This document shows positions 46,068-54,752 of a stretch of DNA of 64,000 bases, one piece after another. Numbering within the stretch: position 1 is the stretch's first letter; each line of letters starts with the position of its first letter. This DNA is from Acidovorax sp. Leaf191. GTDB lineage: Bacteria > Pseudomonadota > Gammaproteobacteria > Burkholderiales > Burkholderiaceae_C. Below the pieces are notes generated by a model that was given only the letters and a program-made list of their open reading frames with translations, was not told where the DNA came from and made no database searches. The stretch is taken from assembly GCF_001424425.1 (NCBI RefSeq), contig NZ_LMPT01000001.1, positions 484,137-548,136 of the forward strand. The letters run 5' to 3'. The position numbers and the translations under genes are program-made.

Positions 46068-46577
46068 ATGCGCTCAACTCCACCTCACGTTCGCCCCCTC
46101 TCACTGCAGGACCTGCCCGGCCTGCTGGCGGTGCAGCTGGCCTGCTACGGCGAGGGCTTTGTGGAAAGCGGCGAGGTCTTTGCGCGGCGTCTGGCCAGCC
46201 CCGCCAACTGCTCGCTGGTGCTGGAGCGCGCGGGCGTGGTGTGTGCCTACCTGGCCGCCTACCGGTCGGTGCGGCACAAGGTAACGCCCCTGCACGGCAG
46301 CTTCGAGGCGGTGCCGCAGCCCGACACGCTCTATCTGCACGACATGGCCGTGCTACCCGACTGCGCGGGCCAGGGGCTGGCCCGCGCCCTGCTGCAGCCG
46401 ATGTGGGATGCCGCGCGGGCGCAGGGACTGCAGCACACGGCGCTGGTGTCGGTGCAGGGCTCGCAGGGCTACTGGGAGCGCCAGGGCTACGCGGTGCAGC
46501 CCCTGGCCGATGCGGTGCAGCGCGAGCGGCTGGCCAGCTATGGCGCAGGCGCGGTGTACATGGTGCGAATGCTGTAG
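46068..46577 (+). CDS. GNAT-family N-acetyltransferase
   Basis: The 169-residue protein has VRPLSLQDLPGLLAVQLACY, the acetyl-CoA-binding core LYLHDMAVLPDCAGQGLARA (with the Q-x-x-G-x-A pattern CAGQGLAR) and the C-terminal VQGSQGYWERQGYAVQPL. The acceptor substrate is unknown. I chose the ATG at 46068 before the fold begins; the frame is open further upstream. It is followed about 108 bases later by the NUDIX gene. Confidence 0.85.
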   Translation: MRSTPPHVRPLSLQDLPGLLAVQLACYGEGFVESGEVFARRLASPANCSLVLERAGVVCAYLAAYRSVRHKVTPLHGSFEAVPQPDTLYLHDMAVLPDCAGQGLARALLQPMWDAARAQGLQHTALVSVQGSQGYWERQGYAVQPLADAVQRERLASYGAGAVYMVRML

Positions 46578-46685
46578 GCAACTGGCGCCAAGGCAGCACT
46601 GCCGTAGCCCCTGCGCGACAGCAGCGCAGGGCGGCTGGAACGGGCTGTTGGCAGCACGTCATGCTGCCTCGTCATAATGCGCGCC

Positions 46686-47180
46686 ATGCCCCACCGCTGG
46701 AAACCCAACGTCACCGTGGCCGCGCTCGTCGAGCGCGACGGCCGCTTTCTGCTGGTCGAGGAAGAGACCACGGACGGCCTCAAGCTCAACAACCCCGCGG
46801 GCCACCTGGACCCGGGCGAGTCGCCCATCCAGGCCTGCGCGCGCGAGGTGTTGGAGGAAACGGCCCACGACTTCGAGCCCACGACCCTGATCGGCGTGTA
46901 CCTGAACCGCTTCACCAAGACGCGCACCGGCGACGACATCACCTACATGCGCTTTGCGTTCGCGGGCACGCTGGGCACGCACCATGACTGGCGCACGCTC
47001 GATACCGGCATCGTGCGCACGGTGTGGATGACGCCCGACGAGATCCGCGCCTGCCCGGAGCGCCACCGCAGCCCGCTGCTGCTGCGCTGTCTGGAGGACT
47101 ACCTGGCGGGCCAGCGCTTTCCGCTGTCGCTGGTGCACACCGACATCTCGGTCACCGAGCCGGCGTCGCAGCAGGGCTAG
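46686..47180 (+). CDS. NUDIX hydrolase, NudJ-like
   Basis: The 164-residue protein has the Nudix box in GHLDPGESPIQACAREVLEE, followed by TAHDFEP where the usual Gly is Ala, as in NudJ relatives. The N-terminus HRWKPNVTVAALVERDGRFL and C-terminus SLVHTDISVTEPASQ also fit NudJ, a thiamine and nucleoside diphosphate/triphosphate phosphatase. In many proteobacteria nudJ stands directly before mnmA; here mnmA is 9.8 kb away at 57016, with a catabolic block in between. Confidence 0.88.
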   Translation: MPHRWKPNVTVAALVERDGRFLLVEEETTDGLKLNNPAGHLDPGESPIQACAREVLEETAHDFEPTTLIGVYLNRFTKTRTGDDITYMRFAFAGTLGTHHDWRTLDTGIVRTVWMTPDEIRACPERHRSPLLLRCLEDYLAGQRFPLSLVHTDISVTEPASQQG

Positions 47181-47254
47181 GCCCGGGCCTTCCTGCAGGC
47201 CGCCCATAGGGCCGCTCTTTGGCCGCTCTGTGGCTCGCCTGTGGGCCGCAGCGC

Positions 47255-48229
47255 TCACTCCGCCGTGAGCTTGCGCTCCTTGATGATGGCCGCCCACTGC
47301 GCGGATTCCTTCTTCATGAAGGCCGTGAGCTGGGCGCGCGTGGTGGGCTGGGGCGTGAGGCCGTGCTTGTTCAGCGCCTCTTTCACGCCCGCATCGTTGA
47401 GCACTTTCACGATCTCCTGGTTCCAGCGGTCCAGGATGGCCGGCGGCGTCTTGCCGGGGGCGACGAAGGCATACCAGTTCAGCGCCTCGAAGCCGGGGTA
47501 GCCCGACTCCGCCACGGTGGGGATGTTCGGCAGGTACGCCGGGCGCGTGAGGCCCGTGGTGGCCAGGGGGATCAGCTTGCCCGTCTCCACATGCGGCATG
47601 GCCGTGGGCGGCGCGGCAAAGTACGAGGTGATGCGCCCGCCCAGCAGGTCTTGCAGGGCTGGAGCACCCCCTTTGTATGGAACGTGGGTCATGTCGATGC
47701 CCGCGCGCTGGTTGAACAACTCGCCCGCCAGGTGCGACGCCGAGCCCGCGCCGGTGGAGGCAAAGTCCACGCTGCCGGGCTTCTTCTTGGACAGCTGCAC
47801 GAACTCGGCCAGCGTTTTGGCGCCCGCGTCCTGGTGCACCACCAGCACGTTCGGAAAGTTCACCCCGCCCGACACCGCCGCCAGGTCCTTGAACGGGTCG
47901 TAGGTGAGCTTCATGAGGTGCGGCGCGATGGTCAGCGGCCCCACCGAGCCCAGCAGCAGCACGGTGCCATCGGGCACGGCATTGGCCACGAACTGGTGGG
48001 CGATGTTGCCGCCCGCCCCGCCCTTGTTGTCCACCACCACCGGCTGGCCGATGTTCTCGCCCAGCTTCTTGGCGATCAGGCGCGCGGCGGCGTCGGCCGC
48101 GCCGCCGGCGGCAAAGCCGACGACCAGGGTCACGGGCTTTTTGGGCGGAAAGTCCTGGGCATGGCTGGCGCCACCCAGCAGGAGGGCGGTGGCCGTGGCG
48201 AGGGCGTGCAGGGCAGCGCGTTTTTTCAT
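47255..48229 (-). CDS. Bug-family (TTT) solute-binding protein of the tcu operon
   Basis: The 324-residue protein has a signal peptide (MKKRAALHALATATALLLGG... SHA-QD) and the Bug/TctC pattern: PVTLVVGFAAGGAADAAARL, KLGENIGQPVVVDNKGGAGG, THVPYKGGAPALQDLLGGRI and YLPNIPTVAESGYPGFEALN. Such proteins bind carboxylates for tripartite tricarboxylate transporters. The membrane subunits TctA and TctB are not in the window. It lies after tcuB, where other operons have the MFS transporter TcuC. AAGGAG is seven bases before the ATG. Confidence 0.92.
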   Translation of the reverse strand: MKKRAALHALATATALLLGGASHAQDFPPKKPVTLVVGFAAGGAADAAARLIAKKLGENIGQPVVVDNKGGAGGNIAHQFVANAVPDGTVLLLGSVGPLTIAPHLMKLTYDPFKDLAAVSGGVNFPNVLVVHQDAGAKTLAEFVQLSKKKPGSVDFASTGAGSASHLAGELFNQRAGIDMTHVPYKGGAPALQDLLGGRITSYFAAPPTAMPHVETGKLIPLATTGLTRPAYLPNIPTVAESGYPGFEALNWYAFVAPGKTPPAILDRWNQEIVKVLNDAGVKEALNKHGLTPQPTTRAQLTAFMKKESAQWAAIIKERKLTAE

Positions 48230-48318
48230 GGTTGTCTCCTTCATCGTGGTGTTGTGGATTCGTGTTGTCGTGGGGGTGGCGCTCTGCGGACCCGTATGGC
48301 GTTTCGCCGCTGCAAGTC

Positions 48319-49512
48319 TCAATCGGCACCCAGTCCGATGGGGTGGGGCTGGCGCTTTTCCACCGCATGGCGCAGCAGCGCTGCGGTGCGGAAGATGCCG
48401 TGCGCGAACTTGCCGTAGGGCAGCGTGGCGAACAGCGCCATCACCGCGCCCAGGTGCAGGCACAGCATCAGCGCCAGGGCCGGCGTGCCGCGCGCGGCCC
48501 AGAGCAGCAGGCCGCTGGTCGCGGTGAGGAACAGCAGCGCGATGAAGCCCCGGTCCATGGGCTTTTGCGCGGCGTCGCCCTGCGCGGGGTGGCGGCGCAG
48601 GTTCAGCCACCACAGGCCCGCGGTGCCCAGCGTCAGGCTGATGCCGCCCACGCCGCCCAGCAGTTTGGGCAGGCTGGGCAGGTCGTACGGTGCCGCCTGG
48701 CCCAGCAGGTAGTGGTACAGCGTGGCCACGCTGGTGGCGGCAAAGCACAGCATGAAGCCGTAGAACGTGAGGTGGTGAAACCGCCGGCGCGACAGGGTGT
48801 ACGCGTCGTCCTCGTTGTGGCAGCCCTCGCCATGGCCGCCGTCCAGGTATTTCAGGCGCAGCACGGCATCGGTGGCCTCGGCCGTGGCGGGCGCGCTCAG
48901 CGGCGCGCCGCTGGTGGCGGGCGTCACATCGCGCCAGAAGCGGCGCACGCCCAGCGCCAGGGCCAGCGTGGCGAACAGGAACACCGGCGCGAACAGGCCC
49001 ACCAGCAGGTTGTGCGGAAAGATGCCGTAGAAGCCGCCCTGCGGCGTGCTCCACAGCGCAGCCAGGCCCTGCCCGTGCAGCACCACCGCCAGCACCAGGA
49101 ACAGCGCCAGGCCTAATGCCAGCGCCAGCGACAGCGTGAGGCCGTTGCGCTGGTACAGCGCGCCCAGCGCCGGGGGCCACGCGTAGTCCGCATACGTCTG
49201 GCCGCGCACCTGCGCCATGGCCTGCGGGATGTTCACCGCAAATTCGTGCGGCGGCGCGTACTGGCAGGCGTGCAGGCAGGCTCCGCAGTTGTGGCACAGG
49301 TTGGCGATGAAGTGGATGTCGGCCTTGGGGAATTCGAGCCGGCGCGTCATGGCCGGGAACACGGCGCAAAAGCCTTCGCAGTAGCGGCAGGCGTTGCAGA
49401 TCTGCAGCTGGCGCGCCACCTCGGCTTCGGCGCCCGACAAGGGCAGTGCAGGCACCACGTCGCCGTTGGCCAGCGCCCGGGCATCGCGTGTCAGGGCTTC
49501 AAGCGCTTGCAT
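48319..49512 (-). CDS. tcuB: Tricarballylate utilisation iron-sulfur membrane protein TcuB
   Basis: TcuB reoxidises TcuA and passes electrons to the quinone pool. The 397-residue protein has two Fe-S motifs in the N-terminus: [11 protein letters not shown] (Cys 39, 42, 45, 49) and [11 protein letters not shown] (Cys 73, 76, 79, 83), then about six membrane segments with His residues likely to bind haem ([34 protein letters not shown]). AGGAG lies eight bases before the ATG. The start overlaps the tcuA 3' end by 14 bases. Confidence 0.92.
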   Translation of the reverse strand: MQALEALTRDARALANGDVVPALPLSGAEAEVARQLQICNACRYCEGFCAVFPAMTRRLEFPKADIHFIANLCHNCGACLHACQYAPPHEFAVNIPQAMAQVRGQTYADYAWPPALGALYQRNGLTLSLALALGLALFLVLAVVLHGQGLAALWSTPQGGFYGIFPHNLLVGLFAPVFLFATLALALGVRRFWRDVTPATSGAPLSAPATAEATDAVLRLKYLDGGHGEGCHNEDDAYTLSRRRFHHLTFYGFMLCFAATSVATLYHYLLGQAAPYDLPSLPKLLGGVGGISLTLGTAGLWWLNLRRHPAQGDAAQKPMDRGFIALLFLTATSGLLLWAARGTPALALMLCLHLGAVMALFATLPYGKFAHGIFRTAALLRHAVEKRQPHPIGLGAD

Positions 49513-50953
49513 GGGGTACTCCTGTTTTTGTAGCTGGTCGCGCTGGGTGGGCAAGCGGTAGGCCCTGTTTTGATGCCAAAGCGGCCTGTGCGCCCGCGAT
49601 GCGCCCGAAGGCCGTGCCGATGCTCATGCCCACTCCGGCCGTGTAGCCCTTTCCCAGCACGTTGCCGGCCATCATTTCGCCAGCGACGAACAGGTTGGGG
49701 CTGGGCGCATTGCCAAAGCGCACGGCGGCGGTGTCGTCGGTGTGCAGGCCCAGGTAGGTGAAGGTCACGCCGGGCCTGAGCGCATAGCCATAGAACGGCC
49801 CTTTATTGATGGATCGCGCCCAGTGGGTCTTGGCGGGCGCGATGCCCTGTGTGTGGCAGTCGTCCAGCGTGGTGTGGTCGAAGGTGCCCACGCGACAGGC
49901 AGCGTTGTAGGTATCGAGCGTGTGCATGAAGGTGTCCACGGGCAGGCCGAGCTTTGCGGCCAGCTCGGGCAGGGTGTCGGCCTTCACGCCCGGGAACACG
50001 GGTGGCATGAAGCGGCCAATGGCCTGGCTGTCGATGACCGAGTAGCCGATCTGCCCCGGCTGCTGCGCCACCAGGCGTCCCCAGATGGCATAACGCTTGG
50101 GCCAGAAGTCCTCGCCCTCGTCGTAGAAGCGCTCGCCATCGCGGTTGACCACCACGCCCAGCGACACGCAGTCGATGCGCGTGCAGATGCCGCCGTCGTA
50201 CAGCGGCGCGCGCGCGTCGATGGCCACCATGTGGGCCTGCGTGGGGTCGCCGATGCGGTCCGCGCCGTGGTCGTCGAGCAGGTGCCGGAGCAGCACGCCC
50301 CGGTTGTAGGCCGTGCCGCGGATGAGGAAGTTGTCCGACGGCCACTCGCCGCGCTCGTTCTGGCCCCAGGCCTCGCGCAGCCATTCGCGGTTGGACTCGA
50401 ACCCGCCGGCCGCGAGCACGCAGCTCCTGGCGGTGATGCGCTCGCCGCCCGCCAGGTGCGCCGCGACGAAGCGGCCGTTGTCGATATCCAGGCGCTCCAC
50501 CGGCGACTCGTAGCGCACCTGCACGCCCAGCGCCTCGGCGCTGCGGTAGTAGGCATTGACCAGCGCCTTGCCGCCGCCCATGAAGAACGCGTTGGTGCGC
50601 GCCACATGCAGCGTGCCCGCCAGCGCGGGCTGAAAGTGCACGCCGTGGCGGCGCATCCAGGGGCGGCAGGTGGCCGACGCGCGGATCACCAGGCGCGCCA
50701 GGTGTTCGTTGGTCAGGCCGCCCGTGACCTTGAGCAGGTCCTGCCAGAACTCCTCTTCGGGATAACTGCCGACCAGCACGTCCTGCGGTGCATCGTGCAT
50801 GCAGCGCAGGTTGCGGGTGTGGGCCGAGTTGCCGCCGCGCCAGGCCCGCGGGGCCGATTCGAGCAGCAGCACGCTGGCCCCTGCCTCGCGCGCCATGAGC
50901 GCGGCGCACAGCGCGGCGTTGCCGCCGCCGATGACCAGGACATCCACGCTCAT
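49499..50953 (-). CDS. tcuA: FAD-dependent tricarballylate dehydrogenase TcuA
   Basis: It oxidises tricarballylate to cis-aconitate. The 484-residue flavoprotein has the FAD-binding start [20 protein letters not shown], the fumarate-reductase-like features [38 protein letters not shown] and the C-terminal [20 protein letters not shown]. The last ~25 residues ([20 protein letters not shown]) are translated from a ~60-bp dispersed repeat, so the original C-terminus probably ended near GAQAA. It lies between the LysR gene and tcuB in a tcuRAB layout. Confidence 0.92.
   Translation of the reverse strand: MSVDVLVIGGGNAALCAALMAREAGASVLLLESAPRAWRGGNSAHTRNLRCMHDAPQDVLVGSYPEEEFWQDLLKVTGGLTNEHLARLVIRASATCRPWMRRHGVHFQPALAGTLHVARTNAFFMGGGKALVNAYYRSAEALGVQVRYESPVERLDIDNGRFVAAHLAGGERITARSCVLAAGGFESNREWLREAWGQNERGEWPSDNFLIRGTAYNRGVLLRHLLDDHGADRIGDPTQAHMVAIDARAPLYDGGICTRIDCVSLGVVVNRDGERFYDEGEDFWPKRYAIWGRLVAQQPGQIGYSVIDSQAIGRFMPPVFPGVKADTLPELAAKLGLPVDTFMHTLDTYNAACRVGTFDHTTLDDCHTQGIAPAKTHWARSINKGPFYGYALRPGVTFTYLGLHTDDTAAVRFGNAPSPNLFVAGEMMAGNVLGKGYTAGVGMSIGTAFGRIAGAQAALASKQGLPLAHPARPATKTGVPHASA
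49523..49577. repeat. Dispersed ~60-bp repeat, copy 8, in the tcuA 3' end
   Basis: TGTTTTTGTAGCTGGTCGCG, CTGGGTGGGCAAGCGGTAGG, CCCTGTTTTGATGCC. It is read in frame by tcuA and lies next to the tcuB ribosome binding site (49519-49523). Confidence 0.8.
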
Positions 50954-51175
50954 GGCCGTGGGCCCGTGCGGATGCGGCGGGTGCAGCCCGTGCCGCAGGC
51001 AGGCGTGGTGGGAGGGGGTGTGGGGCCCATGGTGGTGTCTCCTGGCGGGGTCGCCGTGTCGTTCATCGTGTGACGGCGACTGTAGGGAGACGGCGGCCCG
51101 CCGTGCAGCAGGCTCAGGTCATGGGGGTATCACGGATCGAGATGGCAGCGTGGCCGTTGAGGGCGCGTGGCAGGT

Positions 51176-52159
51176 TCAGACGGTTGCGCCTTCGCCGCCG
51201 ATCCACGTCGTTCCGAACCACTGGCCGCTGGCGACCAGCTCGCGCACGCAGTCCGCCATGACCACGCGCGTGGCCAGTGCGGCGGGCGAGAGTTCTTCGT
51301 CCGGAAGGCTGCACAGCAGGTTCACGCGGCGCGCGGGCGCGTCGGTCAGGCGCGCGCACTGAAAGCGCTCGGCCGCGTCCGGGTAGCGGCCCATGGCGGC
51401 CCAGGGCTGCACGGTGGAGCCCAGGCCCGCGTCCACGGCGGCCATCACCATGGCCAGCGAGTCCACCTCCAGCACCACGTGCGGCGCCACGCGGTCGCGC
51501 GCAAAGGCGGTGTCGAGCGTGCTGCGCAGGCCGTGCGGGCCGGTGGGCAGGATCAGCGGCTCGTCGCCCAGCTCGGCCACGGTCAGGGTGTCGGGCAAGG
51601 CGCGGCCGCCGGGGTTGCCAGGGCCTCGGCGCGCGCAGATGAGGAACAGGTCTTCTTCCAGCAGCGGCGCCATCTCCCAGCGCCGCGCGCCCGCGGCCTG
51701 CCGGGCCTGGTGCAGGCGGGTGTCGAACAGCACGGCCAGGTCCAGCTCGCGCGCGTTGAGCATGGCCGTGAGGTGGCCCGACATGCTCTCGACCATGTGC
51801 AGCCGCACGTCGGGGTAGCGCGTGCGCATGGTCTGCATCAGCGGCAGGCCCAGCACGCCCGCGGTGGTGGGCGCCAGGCCCACGGTGACGGTGCCCGACA
51901 GGCGTGCCTGCTGCGCGGCGCGCACGGCCTGGTCGGCATGGCGCAGGGTGAGCTGGGCCTCGCGGAAGAACGCCAGGCCCGCCTCGGTGGGCGTCACGCC
52001 GCGCGGCGTGCGCTGCAGCAGGCGCGTGGCCAGCTCGCCCTCCAGCCGGGTGATCTGCTGGCTGAGCGCGGACTGCACCACGTCCAGGTCCAGGGCGGCG
52101 CGGCTCATGGAGCCACGCTCCACCACGCGCACGAAATAGCGCAGTTGTCTCAGTTCCAT
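51176..52159 (-). CDS. LysR-family regulator of the tcu operon (TcuR-like)
   Basis: The 327-residue protein starts MELRQLRYFVRVVERGSMSR with HTH block LDVVQSALSQQITRLEGELA and an effector domain with VTVGLAPTTAGVLGLPL and DLAVLFDTRL. The sequence is near the NAC/CbbR-like group. It lies upstream of tcuA on the same strand, 222 bases before it, as in Salmonella tcuRABC. Its effector is likely tricarballylate or a related acid, inferred from position. Confidence 0.9.
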   Translation of the reverse strand: MELRQLRYFVRVVERGSMSRAALDLDVVQSALSQQITRLEGELATRLLQRTPRGVTPTEAGLAFFREAQLTLRHADQAVRAAQQARLSGTVTVGLAPTTAGVLGLPLMQTMRTRYPDVRLHMVESMSGHLTAMLNARELDLAVLFDTRLHQARQAAGARRWEMAPLLEEDLFLICARRGPGNPGGRALPDTLTVAELGDEPLILPTGPHGLRSTLDTAFARDRVAPHVVLEVDSLAMVMAAVDAGLGSTVQPWAAMGRYPDAAERFQCARLTDAPARRVNLLCSLPDEELSPAALATRVVMADCVRELVASGQWFGTTWIGGEGATV

Positions 52160-52229
52160 CGCAGGGCCTCGTGGGCGAATGCCATCACGGTGTGTGATGG
52201 CGCGGATGTTCGCACACTCGGGTGGCGCT

Positions 52230-52296
52230 GCTTTTTGGTGAAAAACGGGCCCTGCCGCTGGATGGGACAGCGCAAGCAGCTACTGTTTTTGTAGCG
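52230..52296. repeat. Dispersed ~60-bp repeat, copy 9
   Basis: TTTTTGGTGAAAAACGGGCC, CTGCCGCTGGATGGGACAGC, GCAAGCAGCTACTGTTTTTG. It lies in the gap between the tcu regulator and the porin gene. Confidence 0.8.
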
Positions 52297-52409
52297 TGGT
52301 GACGCCAGGGAAGAATCGACGGCGCGCAGGTGCCATGCCGCCCGCATGGGCCAGAAAAGAAACAGGCTGCGCAGCCCCACCAGACGCTGCGCAGCCGGGC
52401 CTGGCGACC

Positions 52410-53525
52410 TCAGAAGCTGTGCATCACACCGGCAGACACGCCGCTGGCCGTGCGCTTGTTGGCCGCGCCCTGAAAGCCGTTGCGCCAGCGCGTGTGGTCC
52501 AGCTCGGCGTACACCCGGGTGCGGCGCGACAGCTTGTACTCGGCAAACGCGACCATGCGGCCGTAGCCATCGTCGGCCGAGCCGGTGCGCTCGCGGTCCA
52601 CCTTGTAGTAGGTGGCGGTCAGGTCCAGCAGCGGCAGGGCCGCCCAGGTGGCACCTGCCGAGAGCACGCGCTGCTCGGTGTGTGTGGCCGCACCGGTCTG
52701 CGCCTTGCTGCGCCCGGCGTTGGCCGCCAGGCGCACGGTGCCCCACTGGTAGGCCGCGCCCAGCGTCGCGCCGTCCAGCGAGCGGAGGTTGGCGTCCTTG
52801 AAGTTCTGCACTGCGCCCGACACGGTGAAACCGCCGTCCGCATAGGCCAGGCCCACGCCGCGCGAGGACAAGGGCGAGGTCTGCGACGCCACCTCGCCCA
52901 GGCCCAGCATGGCCCGTGCGGTGAAGCCGCCGAAACGGCCGGTGTACTTGATGGAGTTGTCCAGCCGGTACGAGCCCGAGTTGGCGCCCGCGCTGCCGTA
53001 CTCGATGCCCAGGCCGTGCTGGCTGAGCGCGGTCACGCCGATGTTGGGGTTGAAGCTGGCAAAGCGCATGGCCAGCGGGTCCACGGGCGATATGGCGTCG
53101 GCCAGCGTGGTCGTCTGCCGCCCCAGCGCCACCGTGCCCCACCCGCCCTGCAGGCCCACCCACGAAGCGCGGTCCAAGTACTTGCTGCTGTTGGCGGGCG
53201 CGCCGGTGTCGGCGTTGAGGCCGCTTTCCAGGTTGAACAGCGCTCGCAGGCCGCCGCCCAGGTCTTCGGTACCCCGCACGCCCCAGCGGCTGGTGGTGTG
53301 GATGCCGCTGCCCAGGCTGCGGCTCGACCCCGGCGCGGGCGCGTTGGCGGCCGAGAGGCCGCTGGCCTGGCGCACGCCCAGGTCCACCACGCCGTAGAGC
53401 GTGAGCGCGGAGGATGGGGTGGAGGCTGCAGGCGTCGTCTGCGCGAAGGCGGGTGTGCAGGCCAGCAGTGCGCAGAGTGTGAAGGGCGCGGACAGGGCGT
53501 ACGGCGCCGCGGTCTTTGTTGTCAT
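52410..53525 (-). CDS. Gram-negative porin (OmpC/Porin_4 type)
   Basis: The 371-residue protein has a signal peptide (cleaved near AFA-QT), the betaproteobacterial porin start SSALTLYGVVDLGVRQASG, the block SRWGVRGTEDLGGGLRALFN, the constriction-loop region around LGRQTTTLADAISPVDPLAM, and the terminal aromatic motif SAGVMHSF. The final Phe is the BAM recognition signal. It lies 39 bases after the Bug protein gene on the same strand, so the two form an outer-membrane/periplasm uptake pair. Confidence 0.94.
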   Translation of the reverse strand: MTTKTAAPYALSAPFTLCALLACTPAFAQTTPAASTPSSALTLYGVVDLGVRQASGLSAANAPAPGSSRSLGSGIHTTSRWGVRGTEDLGGGLRALFNLESGLNADTGAPANSSKYLDRASWVGLQGGWGTVALGRQTTTLADAISPVDPLAMRFASFNPNIGVTALSQHGLGIEYGSAGANSGSYRLDNSIKYTGRFGGFTARAMLGLGEVASQTSPLSSRGVGLAYADGGFTVSGAVQNFKDANLRSLDGATLGAAYQWGTVRLAANAGRSKAQTGAATHTEQRVLSAGATWAALPLLDLTATYYKVDRERTGSADDGYGRMVAFAEYKLSRRTRVYAELDHTRWRNGFQGAANKRTASGVSAGVMHSF

Positions 53526-53564
53526 GGTGTCTCCTCGGATCGGTGTGTTCTTTGGGGGGCGGGG

Positions 53565-54578
53565 TCAATCAGCCGTCAGTTGGGCCTTTTGCACCACGCC
53601 GCGCCACTTGGCGAGTTCCTGGCGCACGGTCATGGCCAGCGCCTCGGGCGTGCTGCTGTCCACCACGGCGCCCTGCTCCTCGATGCGGCGCGCGACGTCC
53701 TTGTCGGCCAGGGCAGCGTTGAGCGTCTTGTTGAGCTGCTCTACCACCGCCTTCGAGGTCTTGGCCGGGGCGAACAGCGCGTACCACTGCGTGATCTCCA
53801 CGCCCTTGATGCCCGCCTCTTCCATCGTGGGCACGTCGGGCATCAGCGACGAGCGCTTGGGACCGGCCAGGGCCAGCGCGCGCAGCTTGCCGTTCTTGAC
53901 GTGCGAGGAGGCCGAGAACAGGCTGGGGAACATGACCTGCGTCTGGTTGGCCATGGTGTCGTTCATCGCCGGGGCCGAGCCGCGGTAGGGCACGTGCGCC
54001 ATCTGCGCGCCGCTTTCGAGCTTGAACATCTCGGCCGAGAAGTGCGGCGCGGTGCCGTTGCCGGCCGATGCGTAGTTGTAGGCGGTGGGGTTCGCCTTGG
54101 TCAGCGCCACGAACTCGGCCACGGTCTTGGCGGGCACCTTGGGGTTGATCACCATCAGCGTGGGCGAGTAGCAGACCATGCCGATGGGCTCGAACTGGGT
54201 GATGGGGTCGTAGCGCAGCTTCTGCAGTGCGGGGCTCATGCCGTGCGTGCCGATGTAGCCGAACAGGATGGTGTGGCCGTCCGGCGCGGCACGGGCCACA
54301 AACTCCGCGGCGATGGCGCCGTTGGCCCCGGCCTTGTTCTCGACGATCACCGACTGGCCCAGCAGCTGGGACATCTTCTGGGCCACCACGCGGGCCATGC
54401 CGTCGTTGCCGCCGCCGGCCGCGGTGGGCACCACGAGGGTGATCGAGCGCTCGGGAAAGGCGGCGTGCGCGGCCAGCGGCATGCCGGCTGCGAGAGTGGC
54501 CAGGGCCAGCCCGGCGGCCAGCGTGCGCCGGCGCGAAAGGGGAGCAGCGTGGGGTGTGGGTGCAGTGTGGCGAGTCAT
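53565..54578 (-). CDS. Bug-family (TTT) solute-binding protein, second copy
   Basis: The 337-residue protein has an arginine-pair leader (APLSRRRTLAAGLALATLAA) and the Bug pattern: SITLVVPTAAGGGNDGMARV, GQSVIVENKAGANGAIAAEF, AHVPYRGSAPAMNDTMANQT and LMPDVPTMEEAGIKGVEITQ. AGGAG lies eight bases before the ATG. It differs clearly from the copy at 47255, so the ligands probably differ. Cotranscribed with the porin gene; the gap to the isomerase gene upstream has a tandem 7-bp repeat. Confidence 0.93.
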   Translation of the reverse strand: MTRHTAPTPHAAPLSRRRTLAAGLALATLAAGMPLAAHAAFPERSITLVVPTAAGGGNDGMARVVAQKMSQLLGQSVIVENKAGANGAIAAEFVARAAPDGHTILFGYIGTHGMSPALQKLRYDPITQFEPIGMVCYSPTLMVINPKVPAKTVAEFVALTKANPTAYNYASAGNGTAPHFSAEMFKLESGAQMAHVPYRGSAPAMNDTMANQTQVMFPSLFSASSHVKNGKLRALALAGPKRSSLMPDVPTMEEAGIKGVEITQWYALFAPAKTSKAVVEQLNKTLNAALADKDVARRIEEQGAVVDSSTPEALAMTVRQELAKWRGVVQKAQLTAD

Positions 54579-54616
54579 GTCTTGTCTCCTGTGATGTAGG
54601 TATGGAATAGCGAAAG

Positions 54617-54644
54617 CGGAAAGCGGAAAGCGGAAAGCGGAAGG
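54617..54644. repeat. Tandem 7-bp repeat (CGGAAAG)
   Basis: Three perfect copies of CGGAAAG and a fourth, CGGAAGG, preceded by a shortened CGAAAG at 54611. It lies upstream of the second Bug gene, within its probable 5' region. Confidence 0.85.
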
Positions 54645-54752
54645 GTTGAGGGTTGAAGAAGGGCGGCGCGGGACGTGCCCGCGGTACGCCGCGTTACGTA
54701 TCGATGTGCCCGCCGCACGGCAGTACGGTCTCGGGGTGGGAGCCGTGGGGCG

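Noticed and set aside
47255-49369. A fused TcuB-Bug protein, since one frame is open through both
   Set aside because: The Bug gene has its own AAGGAG and signal peptide, and tcuB is read in a different frame; the joint frame is a chance opening.
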